Positions 1 through 12,313 of a stretch of DNA of 64,000 nucleotides are shown in pieces (position 1 is the stretch's first letter; each line of letters starts with the position of its first letter). The translations under genes and the position numbers were made by a program. The notes under the pieces were generated by a model that ran no database searches, was not told where the DNA came from, and worked only from the letters and a program-made list of their open reading frames with translations. This stretch comes from Balanoglossus misakiensis (Eukaryota > Hemichordata), in NCBI GenBank assembly GCA_040954595.2, contig CM082577.2, forward strand, positions 13,454,001 to 13,518,000. The letters run 5' to 3'.

Positions 1-1150
1 GAATAGGCTTTTATTTATAATAAGATCACCGAAAGTGAAGAAAAGAGAATGCTATTAATATATTCTTAAAAATAACAATGTTGAGCAAAACTTAGCCAAA
101 AAGGTGATTTCATCATGGTTAAGGTCATTAAGACTGCATTTCTGGTAACAACACCTATTTTACAATAAATGTACTTTTCACACATCATAGAATCTCCAAA
201 TAAGAATCAAACAGTTTGTTTTTAATGATTTTCGAAAAGTGGCTTTTTGGGAAAAAACTTGTCAAAAAAGCACTGTTTTCTTGAGTGGCGCCAGTAAAAC
301 TTTTTTTTGATTTTTTTCAGATAGAGTGGGTATATAATACATCATCATTTCCGAAAGTGAAGAAAATATAAAAGTTTTGGGTGTTTTCTAGAAATTACAC
401 TTTTTGGGCAAAATCTTGCCAAAAAGGCACTTTTATCTTGAGTGGCATTAATAAAACTGCTTTTTGGGGAATTTTTCACATATATAGGGCATATAATACA
501 TTATCAGATCTCCGAAAGTGAAGAAAATATATACATTTTGAGTGTTTTCTAAAAATGACGTTTTTGGGCAAAAAGTGGCAAAAATGGCGTCAATAAGACT
601 GCTATTTCAGGAATCAGCACCATTTTTACATAGAATGGACATTTCATATATCCAATGATCTCTGAATATGAAGAACACAATTTGTTTTTAGTTTTTTTGT
701 AAAAATGACCTTTTTTGACCTCAAAAAGTGGCCAAAAATGGCATTTTTGTATTGATTGAGGGCAAAGAGACTGCTTTATTTTTTAAAGTCACCACTTTTA
801 ACATAGAATTGACTTTCCATATATCACCAGATCAATCATTATGAAGAAAACCGTGTGTTTTAATTTTTTTTCTAAAAATGACGTTTTTGGGCAAAAAATG
901 GTCAAAAAGGCAATTTTGTGTGTTTTGGGTCAATTGGACTACTTTTTTCGTAATATTCACCAAATTTTACATAGAATAAGCATATCATATGTCATCAGAT
1001 CTCAGAATGTGACGAAAACAGTGTGTTTTAGTGTTTTCTGGGTTAAAAATGGCCAAAATGGCAATTTTGTCTTGAGTGGAGTCAATAAGACTGACTTTTT
1101 TAGAATCAGCACCATTTTTTACATAGAATGGACTTCTCAAACCTTCCTTA
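1..1150. repeat. Degenerate tandem satellite, about 150-175 bp period
   Basis: A block containing TTTTTGGGCAAAA, a CAAAAAGG-type run, TCTTGAGTGG and AATAAGACTGC recurs about seven times with starts near 245, 411, 561, 710, 884 and 1036. Copies differ by many substitutions and small indels, so this is an old array. It may extend left of the window. The short ORFs in it are repeat translations without family resemblance. Confidence 0.7.
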
Positions 1151-1185
1151 CCAAAAATTCTGATTAACGGCACCTATCTCCTAGG

Positions 1186-1330
1186 GTAATGTTGTCATAG
1201 CCATTTTGTAAATTTTGCCCTGATATGGTCATCATGTCACGTGACTAATTATATATTCACGGGTTAGGTACATGTCCAATCATTGACCTTGTCCACTGTG
1301 CCAAGTTTGAGATTTGGACATTGAGTCATT
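1186..1330 (+). repeat. Partial copy of the GCTGCAAGCAGC dispersed element
   Basis: The stretch with TCACGTGACTAATTA, ATATTCACGGG and GCCAAGTTTGAGATT matches internal sequence of the complete copies near 52890 and 63540, and of the inverted copy near 33050-33130. No element ends are visible here, so this is a fragment. Confidence 0.55.
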
Positions 1331-1945
1331 GGGTGTGGGAGGGGATGTCCCCCTCGCACATAAGAAAACGTTGTAAAATACAGTGCTCAAAGTTGCATTT
1401 TAATGAACTCTAAAGCAAAATAACTCAATGTTGGGGAGGACCAATTTTACTTTTGCCACTCCACTCAAAGTAAGCATCGGTGGGGTGGGGTGGCAAGTAG
1501 TCTGCCCTGGTACACTAGACAAACCAGCCAATAAATGAAATGAGGCGAAAAATGAAGGGGGTGGGTAAGAAAATTTTGTAAAATAAAGGGCGCGAAACTG
1601 AAATTTTGTGGACTCAAAGTTTGGTGGCAAAAGTATGTGACCCCCCCTAAACGTTTACAAAAAATGATGACCCCCCCTTTTGGACTTCAAAATTTAAGTG
1701 ACCCCCCTGGATTTTGCCGCCCCCCCCCGGCCGTAAAAACTGAACGGTCCCTTACAACGTGCACCATAAGGAGCTGCTAACATTAAGCACTAAAGTCCCC
1801 CTTTCTCGAGGAACTTTGCATTAACGCTATTCCGATATACTTTTTTCTACAATAAACATTACTTGCTGAAAAATCTCTGTACTTTTTTATGTTTCTGTGT
1901 TACCCCACACCATAGACGTAAAAAGAGATACATAGACAAAACACA
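1331..1945. other. Gene-free stretch
   Basis: C-rich runs near 1640-1730 and AT-rich DNA. I see no exon with splice sites or a recognisable protein family here. Confidence 0.4.
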
Positions 1946-1947
1946 TA

Positions 1948-2000
1948 CATAGACAGTAGAGGAGGTGGGGATTTCGGGGTCTACCCCTCTACTGTCTATG
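1948..2000. repeat. Hairpin, 15-bp perfect arms
   Basis: CATAGACAGTAGAGG at 1948-1962 is the reverse complement of CCTCTACTGTCTATG at 1986-2000, leaving a 23-bp G-rich loop. It may be the core of a small foldback element. Confidence 0.7.
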
Positions 2001-2320
2001 CCCCACACCCTATCTTATCAGTTGTAAATCTAGAATGCAAGCTATCCAATTCTAATTAAATATGGTTATATAGACAGAGACTTTGTCCTTTCAATTTAAA
2101 TTTATTTAAACAAAACTTGAGTTTACAAGGAAATATTAAGGAATAGGCCTTAATACAAAATCCGATTTCATAGGAAATACTTTATTCGCCTTTTCCCGGG
2201 GTCTGGGCCCTACAGCTATTTCTTAGTTCGGAAAATAACAAATTAACACAATTTTCGTATGTTCAGATGTCAAAATTTATTCAATCGAGGCGAACTGGCA
2301 ATGCGGGGCAACAGCTAGTT

Positions 2321-2383
2321 CTGCGTACAGGTCTGTCTGTTCCCGGCGTTACACGGCCTCCACGCCGAGAACACTGTACGCAG
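2321..2383. repeat. Compound hairpin
   Basis: CTGCGTACAG (2321-2330) pairs with CTGTACGCAG (2374-2383). A second inner pair, GTTCCCGGCGT with ACGCCGAGAAC, extends the stem imperfectly. No transposase lies nearby. Confidence 0.65.
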
Positions 2384-2445
2384 AGCTGGGCTATACCATA
2401 GCAAGGCTGGCGATTATCCCAACTGCGTAGTGGTTTTAAGTGGTT

Positions 2446-2640
2446 TGACTAGAAAATTCCGTCTGTAGACCAAAACTCGTGCACCGTTCGCCGTTATCGA
2501 GCACACTGCATTTATATTGGACAGCAAACCGCCCCAGAACGTCTCACAACTTGTACAACGGCCCCTTTTCGAACTTTATGTGGCGAGAAAGACATGCTCA
2601 GCCGCCGCCATCTTGATTTGCGCGCAAAGGATTGTGGGGG
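2446..2640. repeat. Dispersed repeat copy 1 (partner at 33543-33720)
   Basis: Shares CCAAAACTCGTGCAC, CTCACAACTTGTACAACGGC, a TTTTCGAACTTT-type run and GCCATCTTGA in the same order with 33543-33720, much diverged between. On the minus strand both read into a short AAGATGG-type start context near the right end, which may be the 5' end of a transcript or transposon. The unit is unidentified. Confidence 0.5.
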
Positions 2641-2649
2641 CAATATTAT

Positions 2650-2960
2650 TTGACAACGCAAGATTAATTCGACACAACACATGAAATTAATTCGACACAA
2701 CACATGAAATTAATTCGACACAACACGTGGAATTAATTCGACACTACACCTGTAATTAATTCGACTCTACACGTAAAAATAATCCGAGATGTTGGCAAAA
2801 TTATTTCTAACAAAGATAAGCTACAATAATTATTTAGAACATATAAAATTAATTCTGCATGACTACAAAAAAATAATTGAAGCACATAAAAATAATTATA
2901 TATACTGGTAAAATTAATTCCAGGCTCTATAAAATTAATTCTAACACATTTTATTAATAA
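2650..2960. repeat. About 22-bp minisatellite decaying to the right
   Basis: Units of the form AATTAATTCGACACAACACATG are near identical from about 2660 to 2760, then become AATTAATTC or AAATAATT plus variable spacers until about 2950. The gradient suggests recent amplification at the left edge of an older array. Confidence 0.75.
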
Positions 2961-3296
2961 ACTACAATTTTGACCAGAACGGGCCCCCATAGACAGGTTG
3001 TCGCGTTTAGTTGTATTCATGGAAATTATTTTCATCTCAAGGGGTTCTAAAAGAAAGAATAGAAGTATGTTGAGATATTAAAGACTTGTCATAAACTACA
3101 TGTGGTATATTGATTGCGGTAAAATATTGACTCAAACTGCAAATCAAATGACGAAAACACACATATGTCTCCACGCAGGAAGACACTGGTGCCCCGGCTC
3201 TAATAGTATAATCTATCAAACAATGCAATACGAAAATAATAATAATAAATGCCATAGATTAAATTTCATGTGCAAAAAAATCATACTCATCATCAG

Positions 3297-3679
3297 TTAT
3301 AACATCAGCAGCAACAATAACAACAACACTAGCGCTAAAGCCATACCATAAAGCTTGAACCGAACGTGTCCAATTTTTCGTGAATCCTGAGTGTGTACTC
3401 GGCAGTAATATTCACCCTCATCGGTTTTCCTCGTACCATTTATATTCAAAGTTGTAAATGTAGTGTCTCCAGCATAATATCTGTTATGAATGGAGTAAGG
3501 CTGTTCATTTTCGTTTTGTTGGGCAAGAAATGTGTTGTCTTCTCCCTTTGTCCAACGAACAGAAGCTATGGGCTGGTCGTTTAGTTTGGCGGGACATACT
3601 AGCGAAGCAATCGTTCCTAGTTCAGCGTAAATTGGCTCTTCGATACTTTGATCTTCCGTGTACGTTCCTTTAGCGCTTC
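3297..3679 (-). CDS. Last exon of an Ig-domain protein with a GPI-anchor-type tail
   Basis: On the minus strand a clean acceptor (TATCTTGCAG) opens a phase-1 exon of 127 codons ending in TAA. It encodes one V-type Ig domain: B-strand SLVCPAK, C-strand SVRWTKG, and the F-strand motif TDEGEYYCRV. After the domain comes SRKIGHVRFKLYG and then a C-terminal hydrophobic run rich in leucine that ends at the stop with no cytoplasmic residues. That layout is typical of a GPI attachment signal; a tail-less membrane helix is the alternative. Upstream exons, including the signal peptide, were not found. They should lie at higher coordinates, which would place them antisense inside receptor gene A. It could instead be an orphan exon. 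Confidence 0.7.
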
Positions 3680-3876
3680 CTGCAAGATATAATAGTGGTT
3701 GCTTTTACTGAGTGCGAGCAAAATGTTCCCTAAAACTTTGCAGGAATATTTCGACAGAGAACATGTACACCATACTTTTCAAATATACATGTAATGCGTC
3801 GCATATTAATACGACTTTACCGTTTTTAATGTACAATACTCGCTTTTAACAATCTACTCGTTTTATTTCATAGAAA

Positions 3877-3964
3877 ATGGTATATTTTAAGATTATTTCA
3901 ACTATTCTGCCATTTTTGGTGCTCTCCAGTGTGTGTACGTCAAGCCAGGAGAACAGTCCACCAG
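3877..3964 (+). CDS. Gene A exon 1: signal peptide
   Basis: ATG at 3877 is followed by MVYFKIISTILPFLVLSSV and CTSSQENSPP, a standard signal peptide. The donor is CCAG|GTAGAA, phase 1. A pyrimidine-rich tract ending CATAG lies directly before AAAATGG, so a 5'UTR intron may end here. Its length, 88 bp, equals gene B exon 1. Confidence 0.8.
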
Positions 3965-6900
3965 GTAGAATTTTAGTAATGTGTTGAATAGTACACAAAT
4001 ACCTGAACGATATTCTTGCACAAATGACCTCAAAACGTTTATCATTTAAACGTTATTTAAGCTGACTAGAACAATGTATTGGTAAAGTTTCTCTCTTTTC
4101 CTTTCAGTTCAGCGCATTTTGAATAACGACACGGTGATCGTTTACTTAGATGAGGATGTGTACGCGCCAGAAGGAACATTGCTGAGACTAGTATTTCAAA
4201 GTACAACGAAGATTAACGCCAATGAAAGCATCTGCGTGAACCTGACAAAAGAACCAGGTACTTGATATCAGGCACCGAACATTCCAAATAACTTATAGCT
4301 TAATCTCAGAGTATATACTGCCGTGTTTCCTTATAGTTACACGGAAGGATGTTTTTAAACATAAACTATACCGCTTTTATTTGAATACATGTGTATTAAC
4401 GCACTACATTAAGAGACAGTGTTTTGAGAGAATGACATTTTATCCCTAACATCATTACAGACAAAACTGCGCTGAGCAACTGTTGGCCAACATCACCAAA
4501 AGACATGGGATATAAATTTACATATTTGTCTCTGAAAGAAATAAATGGCTGTGTCTGCTTGGAACTGAGGTTGCGCGATGATAACGTTGTGTTTACATGG
4601 TGGTTACGAAATACAATTAATACACCAGTCCTGGGTACAACAACTGTGGCGGTTATAAAAGGTAAATACAGAAACATATAAATATGTAGTATTTAGAGTA
4701 CCTTTGTAATATACAATCTAGAATTTAGAAACAAAAAACTAACATTCACCGGTTATTGTAAAACAGTGCAATTACTAAATCGTCTGAATGTAAAACGTCT
4801 AAGGGGGTCAAAATTTTGATACGAACACTGACATTGTACACGATTCTTCGTTTAAATGCAAGGTACATTCCTATCGCTGTATTTTCAATATCAGTAGGAC
4901 TGTTAAACTAATTTATAAAAATAATGGTTTTCTTGCTCGGTAATACATGAGAGTTATTAACATACAGAAAGGACATCACACAGAAGATGTTAATCTGGTG
5001 TTCAAATAAAAAACAACAACGATTAAGTGATACGTACCCGCAAACAGGATCAATAAGTTGGATAAACACAACGACATAGAAATCCCAATTTCCGAAAACG
5101 AAGATAAACTCGGATTTTTGCATGGAAATACTCATGATCAATGTCAGCCCAAACATAAATTACGAAATTCCTTTGAAAAAAAAAACCCATGGTAGTCAAA
5201 GGGAAATTTTGAAATAGTTTTTTTGGAAAAGTGCATAAGTGTTACATTAAAGACCCTCATAATTATTTGTATTGAATAAAAAAACTAACTTTCAGCGATG
5301 CTAAATTTGATATGACTTTTTCGAACAGAAAAACGAGCGCACTTTAATTGTCAATGGGAAAGGAATCTTGTATAGCTTGAAATCTTGCCAATTGGCAGGA
5401 AAACCGGTTAAGGGTTATAAGATATATCCAGGCACAAAGGTGGCGCCCCGCGCGGCTAAGGTGTGAATCGCCAAACATATCTATGGAATAATAAAAATCT
5501 CCGGATTGTCGGAAATTTCTATTGTTTCTGTGGACAGCGACGGTTTTCTCAACGGTGCGATTCAAACCCGGGTGTGAGCAGAGTGCCCAGCGCAAACTGT
5601 CGACGTCCAACGTTATAACGTTGCTATCTTGTGGAAGAAGACCGGTGCACTTTAAGTCAATAAACAAGAATCGAAGAAAACTTCCAGGATGATGAACAAG
5701 CGCAAGGGCCATTGAAAACGTGTAAAGCTTACAAGGACACCCATAAGGTAAGAATGATTGTCGTCCACTAGGTCTCTCTGTTTCCGTGATGTATGGTGAC
5801 TGTGTCGCCGTCCCGTGAAGTTTTGTAGCCAGCAACATTCCTCGACGATGGACATGAGTGTCAGGAAAGACCACCCTTACTGACCACACACCTGTGTTGT
5901 GATCGCGTTCTTTATTGTAAGGTATTTAACATGTATTTGATGTTTGTTCAACAACCTTCAAAGTCGCGCTTTTATTATATTTTTACAAATGGAATGCTTT
6001 TTTTTCTTTTCAGGGAACAACGACATCAATTGAGATGCTCTATGATTGGCCAAGCCAATCTTATAACCCTTTTGGACCCAGAAAAGTTTTCATTGTAAAA
6101 TTTCCAGGAGTTTTTATATTTTAAGCGAGTGGATGTGTAATGTGTGTCTCAGCCATCTTGTCTCTGGCCTCTGCCAATTGGCAGAGTCAGCCATCTTGTC
6201 TCTGGCCTCTGCCAATTGGCAGCGTTGACTATCTTGTATCTTGCTTGGAAGGCTAAAAGGCAGACTTTCTGCCGATTGGCAGAGATACAGTAAAGAAAAC
6301 ATTTTTTTTCAATAGAAAAATTAAGTACACTTTTGAATGTCTAGAAATTCTGATTTTTCTTTGTCAATTTTTGATGTATTATTTTTAAGTGCAATAAAAC
6401 TCTGATTTTCTATAGAAATATTCTGTCCAAAAAGCCATTCTTTACGTGTTTGTATATTTCAAAGAAAAAAACTTGTCTCATCAACATTTGTTGCTACAAG
6501 TTATGAACAAATGCTAAAAAAATAAGTATTTGTCCAAGGATAAAAGCAAGTATAAGTTGTGCGTATTTTTTTCTGAGGAAAATTAAAAGTCTGACAAGGC
6601 AATTCCGGGAAATTATATGTTTTTCGTAAATCTTAACCAAAGACACAAATTCCAGTGTTTTCCTGATTCTAGAATAAAATTTAAAAAAAAAGTCAGTTTA
6701 AAGTTATATCTTTTAGCTTTTTAATTTTTGGTTGATAATATACAAGAATCAATGTACAGTAAAACCTGTCAAAACCGGACCCTGGTAAAACCGGACCACT
6801 GTCCATACCGAACGATTTTTTCAGTCCCTGCCCACTCCCATAGACGCCCTGTGTTAAAAAACCTCTGCAGACCGGCCACTGTCTACTGTGGAAACCGGAC

Positions 6901-9900
6901 TGGATTTCGAGCGAAAACCGGACGGAACGACTGTTTGAAGACGGCATCTTTACAAGTTTCTTTGTTTTTGCTACATTAAAGATATGATGAATCACTGTCT
7001 TTTGTCTTTGAGTTTTGTTTTGACCAATTTAACAAGCAATCAACGGCGTGGAGCTGTCACTCAAGCAAGGCGTGAACGCATTCTATTGTTCGACTCGTTT
7101 GTCGCATATTTTTGACAAGTGGAGTGTCACAGCAGTAATGAGCTCTGTTGTCGGCTAATCAAACATAACGTTTCCCGGTGTCATTTTTAGGTCCCATTGG
7201 TATAGGCCTATATACCATGGGACCTTATGGGATGGGTTGCGTCTGTATGTATGTATGTATGGATGGATGGATGGATGTATGGATGTATGTCTGTATGTCC
7301 GTCCACATCAAAAACTTGAAAACCGCTGCGCGTATCACCTCAATATTTGGTGTGTAGGTGCAGGCTGGGCTGTAGATGAGAGTTTGTCCAAACGAAGTTG
7401 CCAGGCCCAAAAATATGCAAATTAGCTGGAAAAATGTGAAATTGATCAAAACTCTGTAAGTCAACAACTACTGGTCAGATTGCTTTGAAAATTGGTATGC
7501 ATGTACCTTATGTCAACCTCACCCCGACCTGTAAGTGTTAAGTTGATATCATGGATGTTTTATTTTTTATGAATTTTTAAGTCTTTTTATTAAATTTATA
7601 CCTTTACTTATACCTCTAAGGTTAAGCTATGTCCACGTCTTATTGTGGAATTCTGGTCTGTGCAATAGTCCTGTACAGTGACTGTCTATTGGTCAGTGAG
7701 CACAATGGGGCCAAAATAAAAGGCAAATTTTTGGGCTCACCTGTAACACCTGCTTAACACATTAATTATGTGCATACCTAATTCCGGGCTAACTAATAGG
7801 GCTAGAGGTTTCGTTCTTGTGGGACATGGACCAGTATAGGGTCAAAATTTCTTGCCCAAATTTTGGGTGACCTCAGGTGACCTTTGACCTACTTTCCTAT
7901 ATCTCGGCATCCAGAGCAGGTACAGACTTGGCGTTTGGAGGGTTGGGACTAAAATTGAAAAGCCAAAATATGGGTCACCTGTGACACCTGCATATCTCAT
8001 TAATTATGTGCATACCTAATTCCAGGCTAACCAATAGGGCTATAGGTTTGGTTTTTGTTGAACATGGACCAGTATAGGGTCAAAATTTCTTGCCCAAATT
8101 TTGCATGACCTCAGGTGACCTTTGACCTACTTTTCCATATCTTGGCATCCAGAGCAGGTACAGACTTGGCGTTTGGGGGGTTGGGACTAAAATTGAAAAG
8201 CCAAAATTGGGGGTCACCTGTGACACCTGCATATCTCATTAATTATGTGCATACCTAATTCCAGGCTAACCAATAGGGCTATAGGTTTGGTTTTTGTTGA
8301 ACATGGACCAGTATAGGGTCAAAATTTCTTGCCCAAACTTTGCATGACCTCAGGTGACCTTTGACCTACTTTTCCATATCTTGGCATCCAGAGCAGATAT
8401 GCTTATTGCTATGTTGCTATGTGCTATGTCCTCAAATGGGACCACAGTGTCCTTGACGCTATTTTTTTCGGACGGTCAAAGCTATGAAGGCACATTAAAT
8501 CAGAGTGATGTGTGAAATACAGGAATGATAAAAGGAAACCCATTCCTTCGAATTTCACCACTTCGTGTTCGTTCACTGTACGAATCACAACGCCGTCTCG
8601 CTCTCCATCAAACGTATTCAAACCCTCGATCGACGATGTCTGCCCCACCAGCGAAGCGTAGAAGAAGAGAACTTACTCTTTCTGATAAGATTAAGCTTAT
8701 CAAAGAGGCCGAGTCATCATCGCTGACGATGAAGAAATTAGGCGAAAAGTATAACATCGGAAAGTCAACCGTGTCCGACATCATCGTGTCCGTTTTGTTG
8801 TTGCTATGTGTGCGGGTCGTACCAGAGTCCGGTGTTGACAGGTTTTACTGTAATTTATTAAGGATTTTTAGCTATTTTGTCAAAATGTTTTCAAAAAACC
8901 TTGTTTTTCGGAAATTTGGATTTCTATGTCATGTTTTAAGGTAATAACAGTATTTTAACATTATGAGCGTGAGAACTATACGGGCAAGTTCACAAAAATT
9001 AGAAATTTAAGTACGCACGTGCGTGGCTGAGATTGATTTATATTTGAGATGTCTATTTGTGAACTGGTATTTGACACATCTACATGCGTTCATAGCTTGG
9101 GTTCAATCAACAGTTCTATGAAATGTTGATCAATTGTATTTTGGTTTGCATTGTAACTTCGGCACATCAAAACATCACTGAAATTCTGTAAGGCAGCAGA
9201 TAGTGTTCAATAGTGCTGGTCCCACAATGTTTGCGTGGCATGACATGTATTTCGCCAGTCGTCACATTTCTCTAAAAACTTCTATGGGGCTATATTGTTA
9301 CAAAAATGAAAATTATACAATCTATGTGAATGTTGAGTTATTTAATGTGTCACAGATGTATCAATGTTTTGGTACCTCGAATAGGTGGTAGGTAGGTTGA
9401 TATTTGGGTTGATTGAGAACTACAGTTAGTTATATTTATTCCATAAAGGTTTTAAAGTCCACACCCATTCCAGCGCATTACAATTTCTGATGATCATCAA
9501 TGCCATAACTGCTATGAATGTTGTTTTTTCTGAAAAAGACAATATTGTCAGAACTTTGATTAAACGTATTTTCTTTTAATTGTCATTTCACAGTTATAAC
9601 CCAGCCACGGTGAAAAACTAATGATAAACAGTGGAAGATTGTTAGCACTGTTTGAAAAGAATTATATTACAACCATACTTCAGATAAATGTTTAACTTTT
9701 GTGTGTTTCCCGGTTTGTGTTCGGTTCTATATATACATAGTCCGGGTAAACATCTTTATCATTTAAACGGTGTACTTATATTCCTTTTATATACCAAATC
9801 TTTCATTTTAAGATGGGGTCGTTTTTTCTTATCTGTAGATTCTGGGTCATTTAGTGTCGTTGCACGAAAGGACAGAACTGTGGCGGTGGTTGTGAAGTTG

Positions 9901-12147
9901 GCTGATCACCCGTATATTGACTTGGCATTGGCTAATAGCAACCATTATGACATGTATAACTTGCGCGTCTCAGTGGATGGAGAAGTCCCACGCTTACAAT
10001 CTTCACATTCACAGATTGTACCCATTCATGAGGGATTATGGCATGTCATTATTTTTGAGAATGTAACTTGTGGTATGTCTGATAATTACACCTTTACTGG
10101 TAGTTACATGCAAGATGAAGAACCAAAATCTGAAGGGACACACTTTTCACTGGAATCCAAAGGTAGTGTTTAGGTATTCATTTTTCCAGACTTATGCAAA
10201 ACATTAAACTATAGGAGAAACCGTTTTTTTCTAATGTAAGGTTGTGTCAGACTGCAAAAAATTGAATTTAAAGGGGAACAGCAGTGAACTAGACCCGATT
10301 TTACTCTTTTAAAGATCAGTGTGTTTTACTTTACAGAGGACTCACAGGTGAATATAAGCACCATTAACACACCACGGTCGAATGGTGATGTTGCAGTTTT
10401 GTCCTGCAACGTATCCGACTATTTTCCACCACAATGGTTTTTTAAAGGACGTCCCATACAGGTACTTTCAATCATGAATAATGTCATTTCTTACAAGCTA
10501 GGATTGATGCTATCAGCTATGAAATTCGGTTCTCGCTGAAAACACGCTTCATAAACTGTGTGTATGTGTTACTCTCCTTGGTGATATTAATTGGTGCAAT
10601 GGCTAAAGTGTCCGTATTTTACTTAGCGTTATGTTTCTGTAGACCTCAATCCCCCAGAAGTTTCTGGTCATGTCTGTTTTCTTGGACCATAGTTTCGTTT
10701 CTGTTTATCCACCATGTAAAGTAATAACTTTTATTATTTTCATAGCGTGACGAGCAACACAACATAACTACCATTAGTGACTCAGAATCAAGGCTGACCG
10801 TGTCAAATTTCTCAACCATGAACGCAGGCCAATATTCATGTGTTATTAACAACGATTGCAATGATGCAGTCAGTTCCACTATCAGTGTAGCGGTCCCAGG
10901 TAAGCAAAAGATTAAAGTTGTAGGTCACCAAGGGTGATTAGGCAAAATAAACAAATATGTGCTGTTCCGATTACATTTTTTTTTCAAAAATAGGGTATAG
11001 TTATGTAGGGAAATTGATTTATTTTGCAATTTTTTTTATTTCTCTGGCCGCCATAGTGTTGGAAATGACGTCATAGTTCTTGCATGGTGCACGCGATTTC
11101 GTTATAGTTCTCGCGTGATTCATGCGATTTCCATCTATTTCAAGTTATTATTTTTACTAACGAAGCTCTAAAAAGTTTAGGGTAGGAGAGTTAATCGTCG
11201 GTAGGTCGGGTAATCGGAACAGCACATTTTTTTGCCAATATTGCATTTATACCTCTTGGGAGGATGGTTAACCTGTAGAAGTCATTTTAACCAACCACAA
11301 GTGATGTGTTTTCGCTTTAATCAAAGAAGAGAATGACTTTTAGTCCGTTAATATGATTCTCAATAATGCTTATTGAGGGAATAATTCCCAATAACAGCAT
11401 TTGCCCGCTATATGTATACGCTAGGTATTATGAGGCTTGTTTGTGACTGCAGATTGACATATATGTATACCCTTCTTGTCCCAGTTTCAAAACAGATGTC
11501 TGTTGATGCTGATATATTACTTCGCCCAGCGAAATATGGAGATACTGCAATGTTGGTATGCCAGGTCACTGGTACTGTTGCATCAATAGAATGGGAGTAC
11601 AAAGGAAGAGTCTTGAAAGTAAGTGGAAAATACAGAGAAATGTGTCTTTTTGAAGATGTTCCGTAACCTAAACGGTCAACCGTAAAGGGAACATGAGATT
11701 ATGCGATTTAAATGATCTACTCATACCCTATGCCGTTAAACATATTGGGGGTTTCGAATGCAAATTACAATGCACAATGCACGGCTGTGAATACTTTTAC
11801 ATATAAGTATTTTAATTGGATGAACCTTAAATATAGATGTTTTAAATTTATGCAAATTGAACAAATTTCCTGCATGGTAAATACATATGTTTTCCTCCCT
11901 TATAGAACAACGGAAGAATCATGATATCGTATAACGGGGTAAGCGCGTCAAATCTGACAATACAAAATATCACGCAACGTGACATCGGAAAATATTCGTG
12001 TAGATACCAAAACAGCAATACTGGAAACGGCAACACGCTAGTTTCCAATGTACATGTTCGTGTAGATGGTGAGTCTTTTATTTAAAATTCATTTGCACAT
12101 CTATGTATGTATGTATGTATGTATGTATGTATGTATGTATGTATGTA

Positions 12148-12199
<52 letters not shown>

Positions 12200-12264
12200 C
12201 GTGTGTGTGTGTGTGTGCGCGTGCGTGCGTGCGTAGGTACGTACCTACCTACCAACCTACCTAC

Positions 12265-12313
<49 letters not shown>

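Larger units (their letters stand above)
6757..8850 (+). mobile_element. Tigger/pogo (Tc1-mariner) transposon, internally deleted, with nested insertion
   Basis: The left end CAGTAAAACCTGTCAA at 6757 is the reverse complement of TTGACAGGTTTTACTG ending at 8850, and both ends are flanked by TA, the target duplication of this superfamily. AACCGGAC motifs recur just inside the left end. The only transposase remnant is the N-terminal DNA-binding part at 8636. Most of the interior is another repeat (7189-8459). It sits in intron 3 of gene A. Confidence 0.85.

Noticed and set aside
5440-5585. tRNA gene
   Set aside because: Box-A-like and box-B-like pieces are about 100 bp apart and do not form a cloverleaf.
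5344-5889. 181-codon minus-strand ORF
   Set aside because: Long, but without a recognised domain, signal peptide or membrane-protein layout. Composition and a nearby box-B-like motif suggest a decayed repeat.
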